A stretch of 64,000 nucleotides of DNA from Tetrapyrgos nigripes (Eukaryota > Basidiomycota > Agaricomycetes > Agaricales > Campanellaceae). Shown one piece after another: positions 46,001-55,938 of the stretch; position 1 is the first letter of the stretch; each line of letters starts with the position of its first letter. The stretch spans positions 43,768-107,767 of the forward strand of contig JAACJM010000273.1 of assembly GCA_013368315.1 (NCBI GenBank). Reading direction: 5' to 3'. Position numbers and translations under genes: made by a program. A model generated the notes under the pieces. It saw only the letters and a program-made list of their open reading frames with translations. It did not search any database and was not told the origin of the DNA.

Positions 46001-46140
46001 GCCAATGAACTCGGCACTGCAGATGTTGAAGCAACGACCCCAAGCCAAAGCCTAGCATTAACAACATCATTGTCAGTTGTCATGTTGTGACTTCCTTGTT
46101 CCACTTTTTTTAAAAACCCCAACCTACTACGTAACACCAT
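40085..46140 (-). pseudogene. GH3 beta-glucosidase, copy B, decayed
   Basis: Exon 1 remnant 46140-45599: Ser/Ala-rich linker; the signal peptide is lost by a deletion/frameshift. It is cut by the inverted transposon pair. Then fragments of exon 3 (HPFLRSVMAGVGSLMCSY, about 42700-42628), exon 4 (MMSDWQATLSTFG, about 42438-42384) and exon 5 (42237-42129, one codon short). Exon 6 (41052-40688), missing from copy A, is present here: HILAAWYLAHQDSPSYPP, VREIGRAG-like VHEIGRAGIVLLKN, then a frameshift in a run of nine G at 40750-40758 before GLNMFSDQGGNEGIL. Exon 7 (40488-about 40225): TAQFPYLISPYEALQH and LTGWRNGHTLIQTVAS. It is fused to a second exon-5 copy (about 40190-40085), truncated by the gypsy side. 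Confidence 0.85.
42734..45598. mobile_element. Two related transposon copies in inverted orientation
   Basis: Ends at 42734 and 45598 share CATCAGGAAAAGCCTCATAT in inverted orientation, and the similarity continues for over 400 bp. A third copy of the same terminus lies internally at 44508 (inverted). This suggests one element of about 1.8 kb (42734-44508) and a partial, oppositely oriented relative (44509-45598). Further inverted homology joins 43595-44165 with 44750-45185. Left arm has an extra about 400 bp (43190-43590). No transposase was recognised. The insertion accompanies loss of the GH3 segment equivalent to 12840-13475 of copy A. Confidence 0.8.
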
Positions 46141-46417
46141 TCAATTGGTCATTGTGGGGTTGACAGCATTCTGATTGGGTCCTATGATCCGCTGCTCCGT
46201 ATGGCAATTGTCCGAGATTACACCTGGTGGAGGTAGAGAGGGTGAAACATCAAACGTGAAATTCAAATTCAAAAAAGAAAACCTCCCCGTACATTCATCT
46301 GTGCATATGGTCTCCCTGTCCAAGTACTATGAATGGCTTTGACAGCACCTGACACCATCTTCATGTACACTACAAGAGTCTGATGGATACCAGTGTTTGA
46401 GCTCCAGACTCATGACC

Positions 46418-46919
46418 CAGTGTTGTGGCTAAGGCCTTAATTAAGGGCACTCAGACAAGTTAGCCCTTAAGTAGTTAATAATCATTTTTAATTAAGTTTA
46501 ATTAAGATCAGTTTAAGATGAAATTTTTCAGAGAGAGATTTACCCATCATACTCATCACCAGATCCCTCTAAAGCTGTATCATCAGGTATCTCCTCTTCT
46601 GCCTCCTGCTGTAACAACTCCATCAGTAGCTGCTCTTCAGTATATGTCCCACTTTGTGTATGTCTAGCCTGTTCCCTGGTTTTAATGCAATCCACTTTCA
46701 CACCCTCCAAGTCAATTTGGAGGCTGCAAGAAAGCCATGATATAGAGTAGTGATGTGTGTAAGTCCACCAAAAGAAAATTGCTTTACAGAAATATGATCA
46801 CGTGGAGATTCTAAGCCTTAATTAACCCTTAAGGTCTGAATCCAATGAAGTTAGGTCTTATTTTGTTAACTATTTAAGGCCTTGAGTTAATTAAGGCTTA
46901 AGGGTTAACCACAACACTG
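46418..46919. mobile_element. 502-bp hAT-like MITE with 8-bp target duplication
   Basis: Termini CAGTGTTGTGG at both ends in inverted orientation, extended by imperfect YTAA and CCTTAATTAA motifs. Direct repeats TCATGACC at 46410-46417 and 46920-46927. The corresponding place in copy A (about 14464-14490) has no element, so insertion followed the A/B duplication. The interior contains no recognised gene. Confidence 0.87.
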
Positions 46920-48686
46920 TCATGACCTCTCCACTCGAGTCAAGTCCAATAATAGCCAGGAACTTTTTCAAAGAGATCCCTTGGTCACTGGACCCATCAG
47001 CCAAGGAATACTCCTACCTGCTTCTACGCAGAAGAAGCAGCGGGCACAGTGCCACTAATTATACAAAAGAAACGTCAACTATGTGCTATGCCATGCACTT
47101 TCTATACTCCATCCACATACATAAATATATGTTCATCATCAAGTATGACAGAAATTCCAAAACTTCATTCTGCCAGTACTGGTCAGTACCTGTGTCTGGA
47201 TTCAGAATTTGGATTCTGGAACTTGTTTTTTGGTTTGGCCAGGTTGGGAAGTTTGGCTTGTCTGGGCCTTTCTTAGACTTTGACAGCATATATACAGATC
47301 TACTGCACAAATTCTGATACATATCGAGGGTTGAATTAGTTGACTCGGACTGTTGACCCTTGACTGTTCAAGAGAATTATGTTACTGTATTTCGGGATAT
47401 CAACGCCTACATACTTAGACTCCATGTGCGTTGCATCTAGCTATGCAGCATCAGGCCATGGGTTGTTACAATTATGTTACTTATTAGTAGTAGTGTATAC
47501 CGTCGGGCTCAAACCTCAGCTCTGATTCAGATACAAGTAATAAAGTATAAAAGTATACTCAAGTTCCCCACCCATGATGGAGATGCACTCATTGTCTGAA
47601 CATGGAGATGAAGTAAATTGCCACCAACACCAGATTTGGATTTGGATTTGGAGGTGCACCGGTACTGACTACCGACTGATTACTGACCAACTGTCCAATT
47701 GGCAACTGTGAACACTCATGACGAATGAAGCGCAAGTACTAAGAAATACACATGTCATGGTGTATGTAGTCCTCTACTCACCACATGCCATGCCAGGTGT
47801 AGACGTTATATATAGCCTGCCAGTGGCCACAGGCCACCACAATATAAATACATCTACTCTAAATCTATAGATGTTAGAATTTAGCAATAGATGGCGGCAG
47901 ATGCCAGAGCATGCATCTACATATCTCATCTATCTGAATTCTGATTCTTATATAATTGGGAGTTTAGGTTAGTTTAGAACTTGAGTCTTGATGAAACTAG
48001 TGCTGTCAGTGGTTTCATTGTCCTATGGTTCTGTGGTTCTATATATGAAACAGAAACTCGGGCCTCAGTTCCAACAATCAGTGCCACAGTCCACAGTCTA
48101 CAGTCCATTGCTCATTGTTTATCATCTTCATATTACACTTATATTAACAAGATGTGCACTTTCATTTGTAGCTATTTGACATTGCCTTTACATTCTAGAC
48201 GTGTGGCTCATGCCTCTATAACTTCAAATTTCTCCCCCTATTTCTGATTGTGAAGCTATAATGTAGGTATGTAGTCAATAGTGTTCAGTATGTACCTTTC
48301 TCAATATTGGACCTAACATCATCTCTTGATTACTTATGAAGAAGGCTCTTACAGATTTGGACACTTTCTAATCTCACTGTCTTCTACTCTATTTGTATTC
48401 AAACAGGCCATCAACCAAGATTAATTACAGCTGTATCATATCATTGCCATGGTTTATGAATTCCTGAGTTCCAGAAGGTGTTTGGGGTTTGTGGCTTGTG
48501 ATTTGAATAGAACTATTTCATTTCACAGCTGGAGACAGAGACAGATACACAACAATTGTCATACTGGTTGTACAAGAGCATGTTTAATGTGACTCACTAA
48601 GCAAAGAATCAGAAGTGAAAATTTTCACTGTTTGGTCAGGACACTCTTTCATTTTGAATTCTATATATATTGTAGGACAGGTGAAG

Positions 48687-51600
48687 CTACATATTCCAGA
48701 AGACTGGGCAGTAAATGTGATGGTCTGCTGGTTCATTGTCCATAAGTGGAAAAGGAGTTTTAGAATCCTCCTGAAATACAGTGAAAATAGGATCTATTGC
48801 AGCTGCTCCCCTCTGCATCAACAGGTCAAATATTTCTTGATTGCCTTGAAAAGCAGCAGCCTGAATGGGACTTCCATACCTACCACCTCGGGAATTGATA
48901 TCTGCGCCATTATTAAGAAGTATTTCTATCTGTTTGAGATAATCAAAACCATGATCACAATGATCCTTTTCTTTTGCAACACAAGCTGCCTGCAGAGCAG
49001 TCCCATATTTGCATCCTTCAATGTTAACATTCGCACCCTTTTCAACCAGAAACTTTACTATGTCTGTTTCTCCTCCATATGAAGCAGCCTGGAGAGCATT
49101 GCCATGATAACCACCTTGAGCATTGATATCTGCCCCCTTCTCAACCAAAAGCTTCACAATTTCTTCACTTGCCCTACATAAAGCAGCCTGGAGAGCATTG
49201 CCATGATAACCACCTTGAGCATTGATATCTGCCCCCTTCTCAACCAAAAGCTTCACAATTTCTTCACTTGCCCTACATAAAGCAGCCTGGAGAGCATTGC
49301 CATGATAACCACCTCGAGCATTGATATCTGCCCCCTTCTCAACCAAAAGCTTCACAATTTCTTCTCTTCCCTCATATGAAGCAGCCTGGAGAGCATTGCC
49401 ATATTGACCACCTTGAGCATTGATATCTGCCTCCTTCTCAACCAAAGGCTTCACAATTTCTTCACTTCCCTCATATGAAGCAGCCTGGAGAGCATTGCCA
49501 TATGGACCACCTTGAGCATTGATATCTGCCCCCTTCTCAACCAAAATCTTCACAATTTCTTCACTTCCCCCATATGAAGCAGCCTGGAGAGCATTGCCAT
49601 ATAGACCACTCTGAGCATTGATATCTGCCCCCTTCTCAACCAAAAGCTCCACAATTTCTTCATTTCCCCAATATGAAGCAGCCTGCAGAGCATTGCCATA
49701 TGGACCACCTTGAGCATTGATATCTGCCCCCTTCTCAACCAAAAGCTTCACAATTTCTTCTCTTCCCTCATATGAAGCAGCCTGGAGAGCATTGCCATAT
49801 AGACCACTCTGAGCATTGATATCTGCCCCCTTCTCAACCAAAAGCTTCACAATTTCTTCATTTCCCCAATATGAAGCAGCCTGCAGAGCATTGTCATATG
49901 GACCACCTTGAGCATTGATATCTGCCCCCTTCTCAACCAAAAGCTTCACAATTTCTTCTCTTCCCAGATGTGAAGCAGCCTGGAGAGCATTGCCATAAAA
50001 ACCACTGTGAGCATTGATATCTGCCCCCTTCTCAACCAAAAGCTTCACAATTTCTTCACTTCCCCCATATGAAGCAGCCTGGAGAGCATTGCCATATTGA
50101 CCACCTTGAGAATTGATATCTGCCCCCTTCTCAACCAAAAGCTTCACAATTTCTTCAGTTCCCCAATATGAAGCAGCCTGGAGAGCATTGCCATGATAAC
50201 CACCTTGAGCATTGATATCTGCCCCCTTCTCTACCAAAAGCTTCACAATTTCTTCACTTCCCCCATATGAAGCAGCCTGGAGAGCATTGCCATATTGACC
50301 ACCTTGAGCATTGATATCTGCCCCCTTCTCAACCAAAAGCTTCACAATTTCTTCTCTTCCCCTATACGAAGCAGCCTGGAGAGCATTGCCATATTGACCA
50401 CCTTGAGCATTGATATCTGCCCCCTTCTCAAGCAAAAGCCTCACGACTTCTGATCTTCCCCCATATGAAGCAGCCCGGAGAGCATTGCCATATTGACTGC
50501 CTTGAGCATTGATATCTGCCCCCTTCTCAAGCAAAAGCCTCACGACTTCTGATCTTCCCCAATGTGAAGCAGCCTGGAGAGCATTGCCCCATTCACCACC
50601 TTGAGCATTGACATTTGCTCCTTCCTCCACTAATATCCATATCACATTCAGCAAATTGGCCATGCTGGCATAATACAATGGAAGGGCGGAACCAACAGTC
50701 CTATAATAACTTTTTTGTATCCATGCCAAACAGGATTTATTTGTATCTGTGAGTAAATGTAAACTCAAAGACTTGACTGGGTCTTCCAACAGTTGTAAAT
50801 TTCTAACATGTTCTGTCCATTGGCATGCAGCATATTGTGACAAAGGAAACTTCGTTCGATTTATAGATCCATCTTTTCCACAAACCACCAGATAAATCAT
50901 ACATGACTGAGCAATGAATTTATGTGCCATCTGGTCATTTACATGGAATAGCTGGGCTGAACTTTGCAGGATTGTTTCTGAAAGGATATACTCCTTTACA
51001 GAGGGATGAGCTAGTTGCAATACATATTTCCTTCCAGCTCTCCATGTTTGCGACATTACGAACAAACACATTGTTGGAGTTGATAATGTTACAGTTATCA
51101 TTGTTGATATTTTGAGTCTGATTGCCTTGAACATTGTTCCAATTGTATGTGTTCCCTCCTGCATTCATTCTGACACCTTCAGGATGCATGGCTTGATTGA
51201 TACTTTCTGGAGGAGTCAATGCTACCTCATCTGTTGAAGTTGCATTTGGGACTTTGACAGTACGTTTAATAAGCTGCAGTAAATGAAATAACGAACAAGA
51301 AGCTGACATACCTGTGCCTGTATCCTCAGAGTGTGTAGTTTGATGGATACTTGCTGCCGGAGTTGCTGCTACATTGTCCAAAGTATTGTCTGTTGAAAAT
51401 TCAGTTAGAGCGCACTTCATAACCTGCAGGGAGTCAAACAAGGAATATCTACCTGAGCTTATGACTGGTGTATCCTCAAGTTTCCTTTCATTTGCTTCAA
51501 CATTGTCAACTAGATGTGTATCAATGCAGCAACGCTCATTAATGATATGGAAATAACCTCGGTCACAGTCACACACCTGATTTGACTACTTCAGAACGAT

Positions 51601-51773
51601 TGACATGGTCTGTCTCGCTCTGATTACTTTCAACTTGATTGCCTTCTGGACATGCATGAGTGAGTTTTATAATTGTGAGTGCATTCGTTGGTTTTCCTAC
51701 CTGCATTCTTCCCTCTCTTGCCTTTCTTCTTCTTGAAACCGGAAAGTTTGCCTTTGACAAAAACTCGTTTCAT
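48687..51773 (-). pseudogene. Ankyrin paralog of the NLR with the NACHT module deleted
   Basis: The start ATG at 51773 aligns with the intact gene, but exon 1 has a two-base loss after GRKTN that breaks the frame, and exon 3 lacks about 10 bases at its acceptor. After the NNVFVRNV motif (about 51055) about 1.3 kb are missing, so exon 4 is joined directly to the pre-ankyrin linker (RAGRKYVLQLAHPSVKEYIL); Walker A, Walker B and sensor are all gone and the join is out of frame. Downstream a single frame of more than 800 codons stays open to 48687: linker, 16 near-identical ankyrin units and the same C-terminus FWNM as the intact copy. It could still be expressed as an ankyrin-only protein from an alternative ATG (51164 or later), or be a repeat donor for gene conversion; both are inference. 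Confidence 0.85.
49005..50588 (-). repeat. Ankyrin-coding 99-bp minisatellite, 16 units
   Basis: Sixteen 99-bp units, all in frame, twice the number in copy C. Variants include YGGSE, YWGNE, YEGRE, HLGRE, LCRAS at unit positions 9-13 and GGPY, SGLY, SGFY, GGYH, GGQY at the unit end. Two adjacent units are identical (LCRASEE, GGYH), and an alternating YWGNE/SGLY pattern recurs, showing multi-unit duplication. Confidence 0.96.
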
Positions 51774-51867
51774 GTCGAAAGATGGTTGATAGACAAGAAG
51801 TTTGAAAAGTGTCCAAAGTCACATGAGTGTTTATCAGAAGCGCAATGAGGCATGAAAGATAAGGTCT

Positions 51868-53198
51868 TGTGGGGGGCCTCTTGAACCGCTACCATCACCT
51901 GGTATGAGTTTTCCCACAGTCTGCCACTGGGACCTATTTGTTTCTCGAGAATGAAGTACGTCCCACCGATGTACGATGAGCTCAAGGGATGTCCCTGGGC
52001 ATACCAGCTGCCTCTACGTCCACATTAGCCTTGGACAAGGACTACCATCGTCCCACCGTACCGATCTCTCTGAGTAGGCGCTTATGCCCCTCATATCCTT
52101 TGTATTACCTGAATCGTCAAAAGGTCTGAAGTCCAGATTATTTTATAGCCTTCCTTAAGCTTGTAATACCACATTGTCACCCATAAGCCACTCAGGCCTG
52201 CAACAATACCTCATCCACCTTGCACCCCTCGATGATGAACGATACACAGTACACTAATCTACCCTCCAACCTTTCTCTTGTCCTCGTCGTCAAAGGACAA
52301 GGAACACTCCCTCCCATTCTCTACACACCTGCCGTCCCGAGTACAGACCACCTGTCACATCTACCAACCAAGCCCATTGACAGAAAAATCACCCCGTCCA
52401 CCGAAAGCGGAGGCGAGTTTAAAGATGTGGACACCCAGCTTACCACAAAACACACCCTCCCCAGTGAAAGCACCCTTATCCCGGACAAGTTCTACCTCTC
52501 ACTTGAACCCCTTCGGAAAATGAACCGATTGATGAGGAGCAGATGGTTAATAGAGGCACACCAGATGAACGAAGCGTGAAGCGTCGAGGAGGAAGAGGGA
52601 AGCTTAGAAAGAGAGAGGAGAGACGACACAGGTCTACAATGCAGCTGTAACACTGTTTTAATCCCACAATAAGTTTCCGAAATGTTGTATAATGTAAATC
52701 GACATATCTGAAAGATAATCTTTGTTAGACGATGACCGGCCACTTCGGTACGAAAACCGTGCCAGAGCCTACCCTCAACTGGAAGTGTATTCCTATCAAC
52801 CCCTAAGCCCAGGAATCACCCTTCTGTGATACACTCGAAGGCCAAGAATACTCCTTCGTTGATCAAGTGCTTTGACGATGACACAGGCCAATTCATTTAA
52901 AGAACACCTGGCATCACCCGGTTCTGCCTCTAGAAACCGGTTTGCACCCATGTGACTCACAAAAACCCAGAATCCCTTTCATCGTCGACAAAGAAACCCT
53001 CCGTATAATCACTCCTTTGTCCAACCCGCTGAGCTTAGCTCTGCTCTCCAAGGCCTCATGCACGAATCCTCCCTTTGCCTCCATGGCCTTATAAGCTAGA
53101 AGAACCATTGAACATCCCCAGCAATCTTGCATCGAGCCTACCCGTCTCTGCAAAGCTTTTAACTGTCCCAATCTCCCAACATCGCTCTCATCTTTGTT
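51868..53198. other. No confident gene; likely LINE 5' UTR or flank
   Basis: Lies between copy B and LINE ORF1. A plus-strand open stretch at 52220-52579 starts MHPSMMNDTQYTNLPSNL and contains no known motif. The 5' end of the LINE was not located, so part of this region may be its untranslated leader. Confidence 0.4.
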
Positions 53199-55407
53199 AT
53201 GGCTCGTACCAACAACAAGAAGGCATTCTCTAAAGCTGGAAACGACCAAGATGTTCAACCTGCTCAGTCCCCTGTAGGCTTATCCCCGTTATATTCCTTT
53301 CAAAACTCTTCTAACAGGTTACGACTGATACCTCTCAGGCTGCGAACGCTGCTAGTTCTCAAGGAGCGGTTCCCGTTGCCAACACCATGCATCCAGCTGT
53401 CAATACTGGAGCCGCTGCCCCACAGTACACGACACCAGCCACAGACGTGCAGACTTGCCCCTCGTACGCTGAAGTGACGAGGTCACGCCCTACTACGCCC
53501 TCTCCCTCTAGACCTCCCTCCCCTATGAGAAACCGCGATACCATGGACGGCGTACAAGGCTCAATGCATGCTCCAAAGCAGAGTGAGATCCCTACCCACG
53601 CTGGAGGCACTGATGATGATGGGTACACTGTCGTTGGCAAAGGGAAAGGTGTGTCCTCAAAATTTCATGTATCACGACATTGAGACTAACTCATAACCTC
53701 TACGACAGGCAAAGCGGTGAAAGGCGGATCTGGATCGTTCAATACCACATCCTTTGTCTCCTCTGTCCCGACTCCCGCTGAGGCCGACCCAGATGCCCAA
53801 ATGGACGGTGTGCCCCCGACCCCAAGTGTCCCTCCCACCTCCTCTCTATCCCAACCCAACTCTACATCTTCGCAAGGAGCTGCCCAGGGTGCCTCAACCT
53901 CTACAAAGTGCCCAGAGACCGGAATGGATATCAACACTGACATCGGCCCTACTCCCGGAAGTTCCACCCCAACTGCTGGTCCAAGAGGGGTAAAACGACC
54001 TAGGGTTGATGAGAATGGAACCTCATCCCATCAGAGTGTTCCGGCTGCCGCTCCTGCTGCCGGGGCAAATGCTACTCCTAGTACCAACAAATCATTCCCT
54101 CGATTCCAGCGACTCCAACGACCTCTCGACCTGAACAACACCTTGTTTGGCATACGACAAACTCCTGCCTCTCAGGCCCAGCCTACAGGAGGAACGTCGT
54201 CATCTTCAAACTCTGTGCCTGCACCCACAGCACCGACCCCACAGACTAGTGGTAGTGGTCAAGCTGCACCTCCTCCGGCTGCTGCCCAACCGACAGCCCC
54301 TCCACCACCACCAATCACTGCTCCGCAGCCAGTCGTTGCTCCACAGCCTCCTGCAGCTGGAGTCCAAGCCCCTCCGAATGCTCCAGCCTTCCAATTCCAG
54401 TTCAATCCCCAGAACTTCGTCCAACCAGCTCAGAATGCCCCAGGTGCATACAACCCTGGTGTCGTTGCTCAAGCACCTGTTGGAGGCTACAACCCCAGTG
54501 CCGGCATCAACGCATCCAACATCTTTGACGGGCACCTACAATCACAAGTCACCGATTGGGAAACCCATTTTCAGAATAACGGGGGTCTGTTAGCGATACC
54601 TTTCGATGGAGGCTCAGACCAGGTGGCATCGAGGGACACGTTGGAAGGCGCGGTGCAGGACTACAACCCTCACCTCCTTGCTGTTACAGCTGCTCCCCCT
54701 ATCCGTAACCCGGACTTTCAAGGAAGATTTATTAACAGCTATTTCATCACTGGTGTAGACCCAAATACTATGCAAGCTATCATCAACCGAGGTGTCCTGA
54801 ACACTACCCATGGCTCCCCCTCCCGCTGCGCCGTTGACCCCAGACTCCTTTGTAATGACGTTACAAGGTTTCACTTACAGGGACACCCACAACTTTGAGC
54901 TCAGGCAGACTCTACAACAACAGCTCTCGCAGAACCCTCTGTTCATCACTTTCATCCTCAACCATTGTGACAGATTCCCACTAAATGTCAACTCGAATGC
55001 CATCTTGACGACAACGCTAAACTCTGTCCGGGTGTCACCTGTCCTTATGGGTCAATGACGTGGTACACCCCAGCTTTTCTGGAATGTCTATATTGGTCCC
55101 CCTACCCGACTCTTCCTTCCCCAGCTATTACGAATGGATACGACTCCTCCGCTTGCTTACCTTTGTCACCTCTCTCTATGGCAGAGGGACCCCAATCACG
55201 AACCCATTCGAATGCCAACACTGCCAGAACATTGATCACCCGACTGGCATGTGTCCTATTCCCCTGACCCCGGGTTGGATTGAGATGCCCCGAAACGCTG
55301 GTGACGATAACAACGGCAATCAAAACCCTCGCTGTGGAAATTACAATGCCAGGGGAGGCAGAGGTGGCAGAGGTGGAAACAGAAAGAGACGTGGAAGAGG
55401 TTTCTGA
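53199..55407 (+). pseudogene. LINE ORF1 (Gag-like), with apparent introns
   Basis: Start MARTNNKKAFSKAGNDQ. Removing GT-AG segments 53274-53317 (44 bp) and 53649-53708 (60 bp) restores one long frame: SYAEVTRSRPTTPSPSRPP, DDDGYTVVGKGKAVKGGSG, then a Pro/Ala/Gln-rich middle. A third GT-AG segment, 54792-54842 (51 bp), would also rejoin frame (INR to DSFVMTLQGFTYRD), although a plain frameshift is equally possible. A one-base shift near 55040 precedes WVNDVVHPSFSGMS. A CCHC knuckle CQHCQNIDHPTGMC (CX2CX4HX4C) and a Gly/Arg-rich tail (GGRGGRGGNRKRRGRGF) end it. It would bind element RNA. Confidence 0.78.
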
Positions 55408-55938
55408 TAGCGACCGTCTCATTATAATCATGACATGTATCTACTGTACAAATGCTCTTATGACAATTTTGATTATGATCTACACAAACGTATTGAGAGT
55501 AAGAAGAGCAAGTGCTAGCAATGGGCTAGCAAGAAGAATTACCCCAGAAAGGCCCAAATATACTGACCGTACGTGGGACAGGAAAGCCTGGATGGTTTCG
55601 AGTATGCATGTACTCTGCAACAGCGTGGTCACGTGCTGGACTTAGTCTGTGAAAGCCTATGCCCAAACGGACGGTGACCTATTATAACCGTTGCTAGCAC
55701 AGGTAGGCAGTGCCCCCTCCCGAGGAACTATGCGTGTCCTTTAGCCGGGGAAAAGACTGGGTCTTCCGAAGACGTGGGTTGGCGTCTCGGATAGGTAATA
55801 CCAACTGCTTATACTTCTATCTCTTCTCAGTCGCGGCCACAAGCCAGGACGGCATTCTCGGGCCTTCCTGCTCCTGGAGGAGTTGATGACTCTTCCGCCA
55901 GTCACGACTCTGATGAAGGGAATGGGAGGAAAAACGCG

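Larger units (their letters stand above)
40082..47756. repeat. Segmental copy B of the GH3 locus (partner copy A)
   Basis: Collinear with 10446-15496 apart from insertions at 42440-42620, 42734-45598 and 46418-46919 and loss of the second GH3 exon. It continues at 47757 without a break into the ankyrin unit, so B preserves the joint GH3-ankyrin order. Relative to A it is strongly depleted of CpG. Confidence 0.88.
47757..51867. repeat. Segmental duplication copy B of the ankyrin unit (partner 3425-8043)
   Basis: Near-identical to copy C over the 3' flank (47757-48686), the ankyrin gene and its start. Differences that matter: an NACHT-module deletion, repeat number 16 instead of 8, and small indels in exon 1 and exon 3. 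It is joined on the left to GH3 copy B and on the right stops at about 51867, beyond which B and C are unrelated. Confidence 0.93.
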
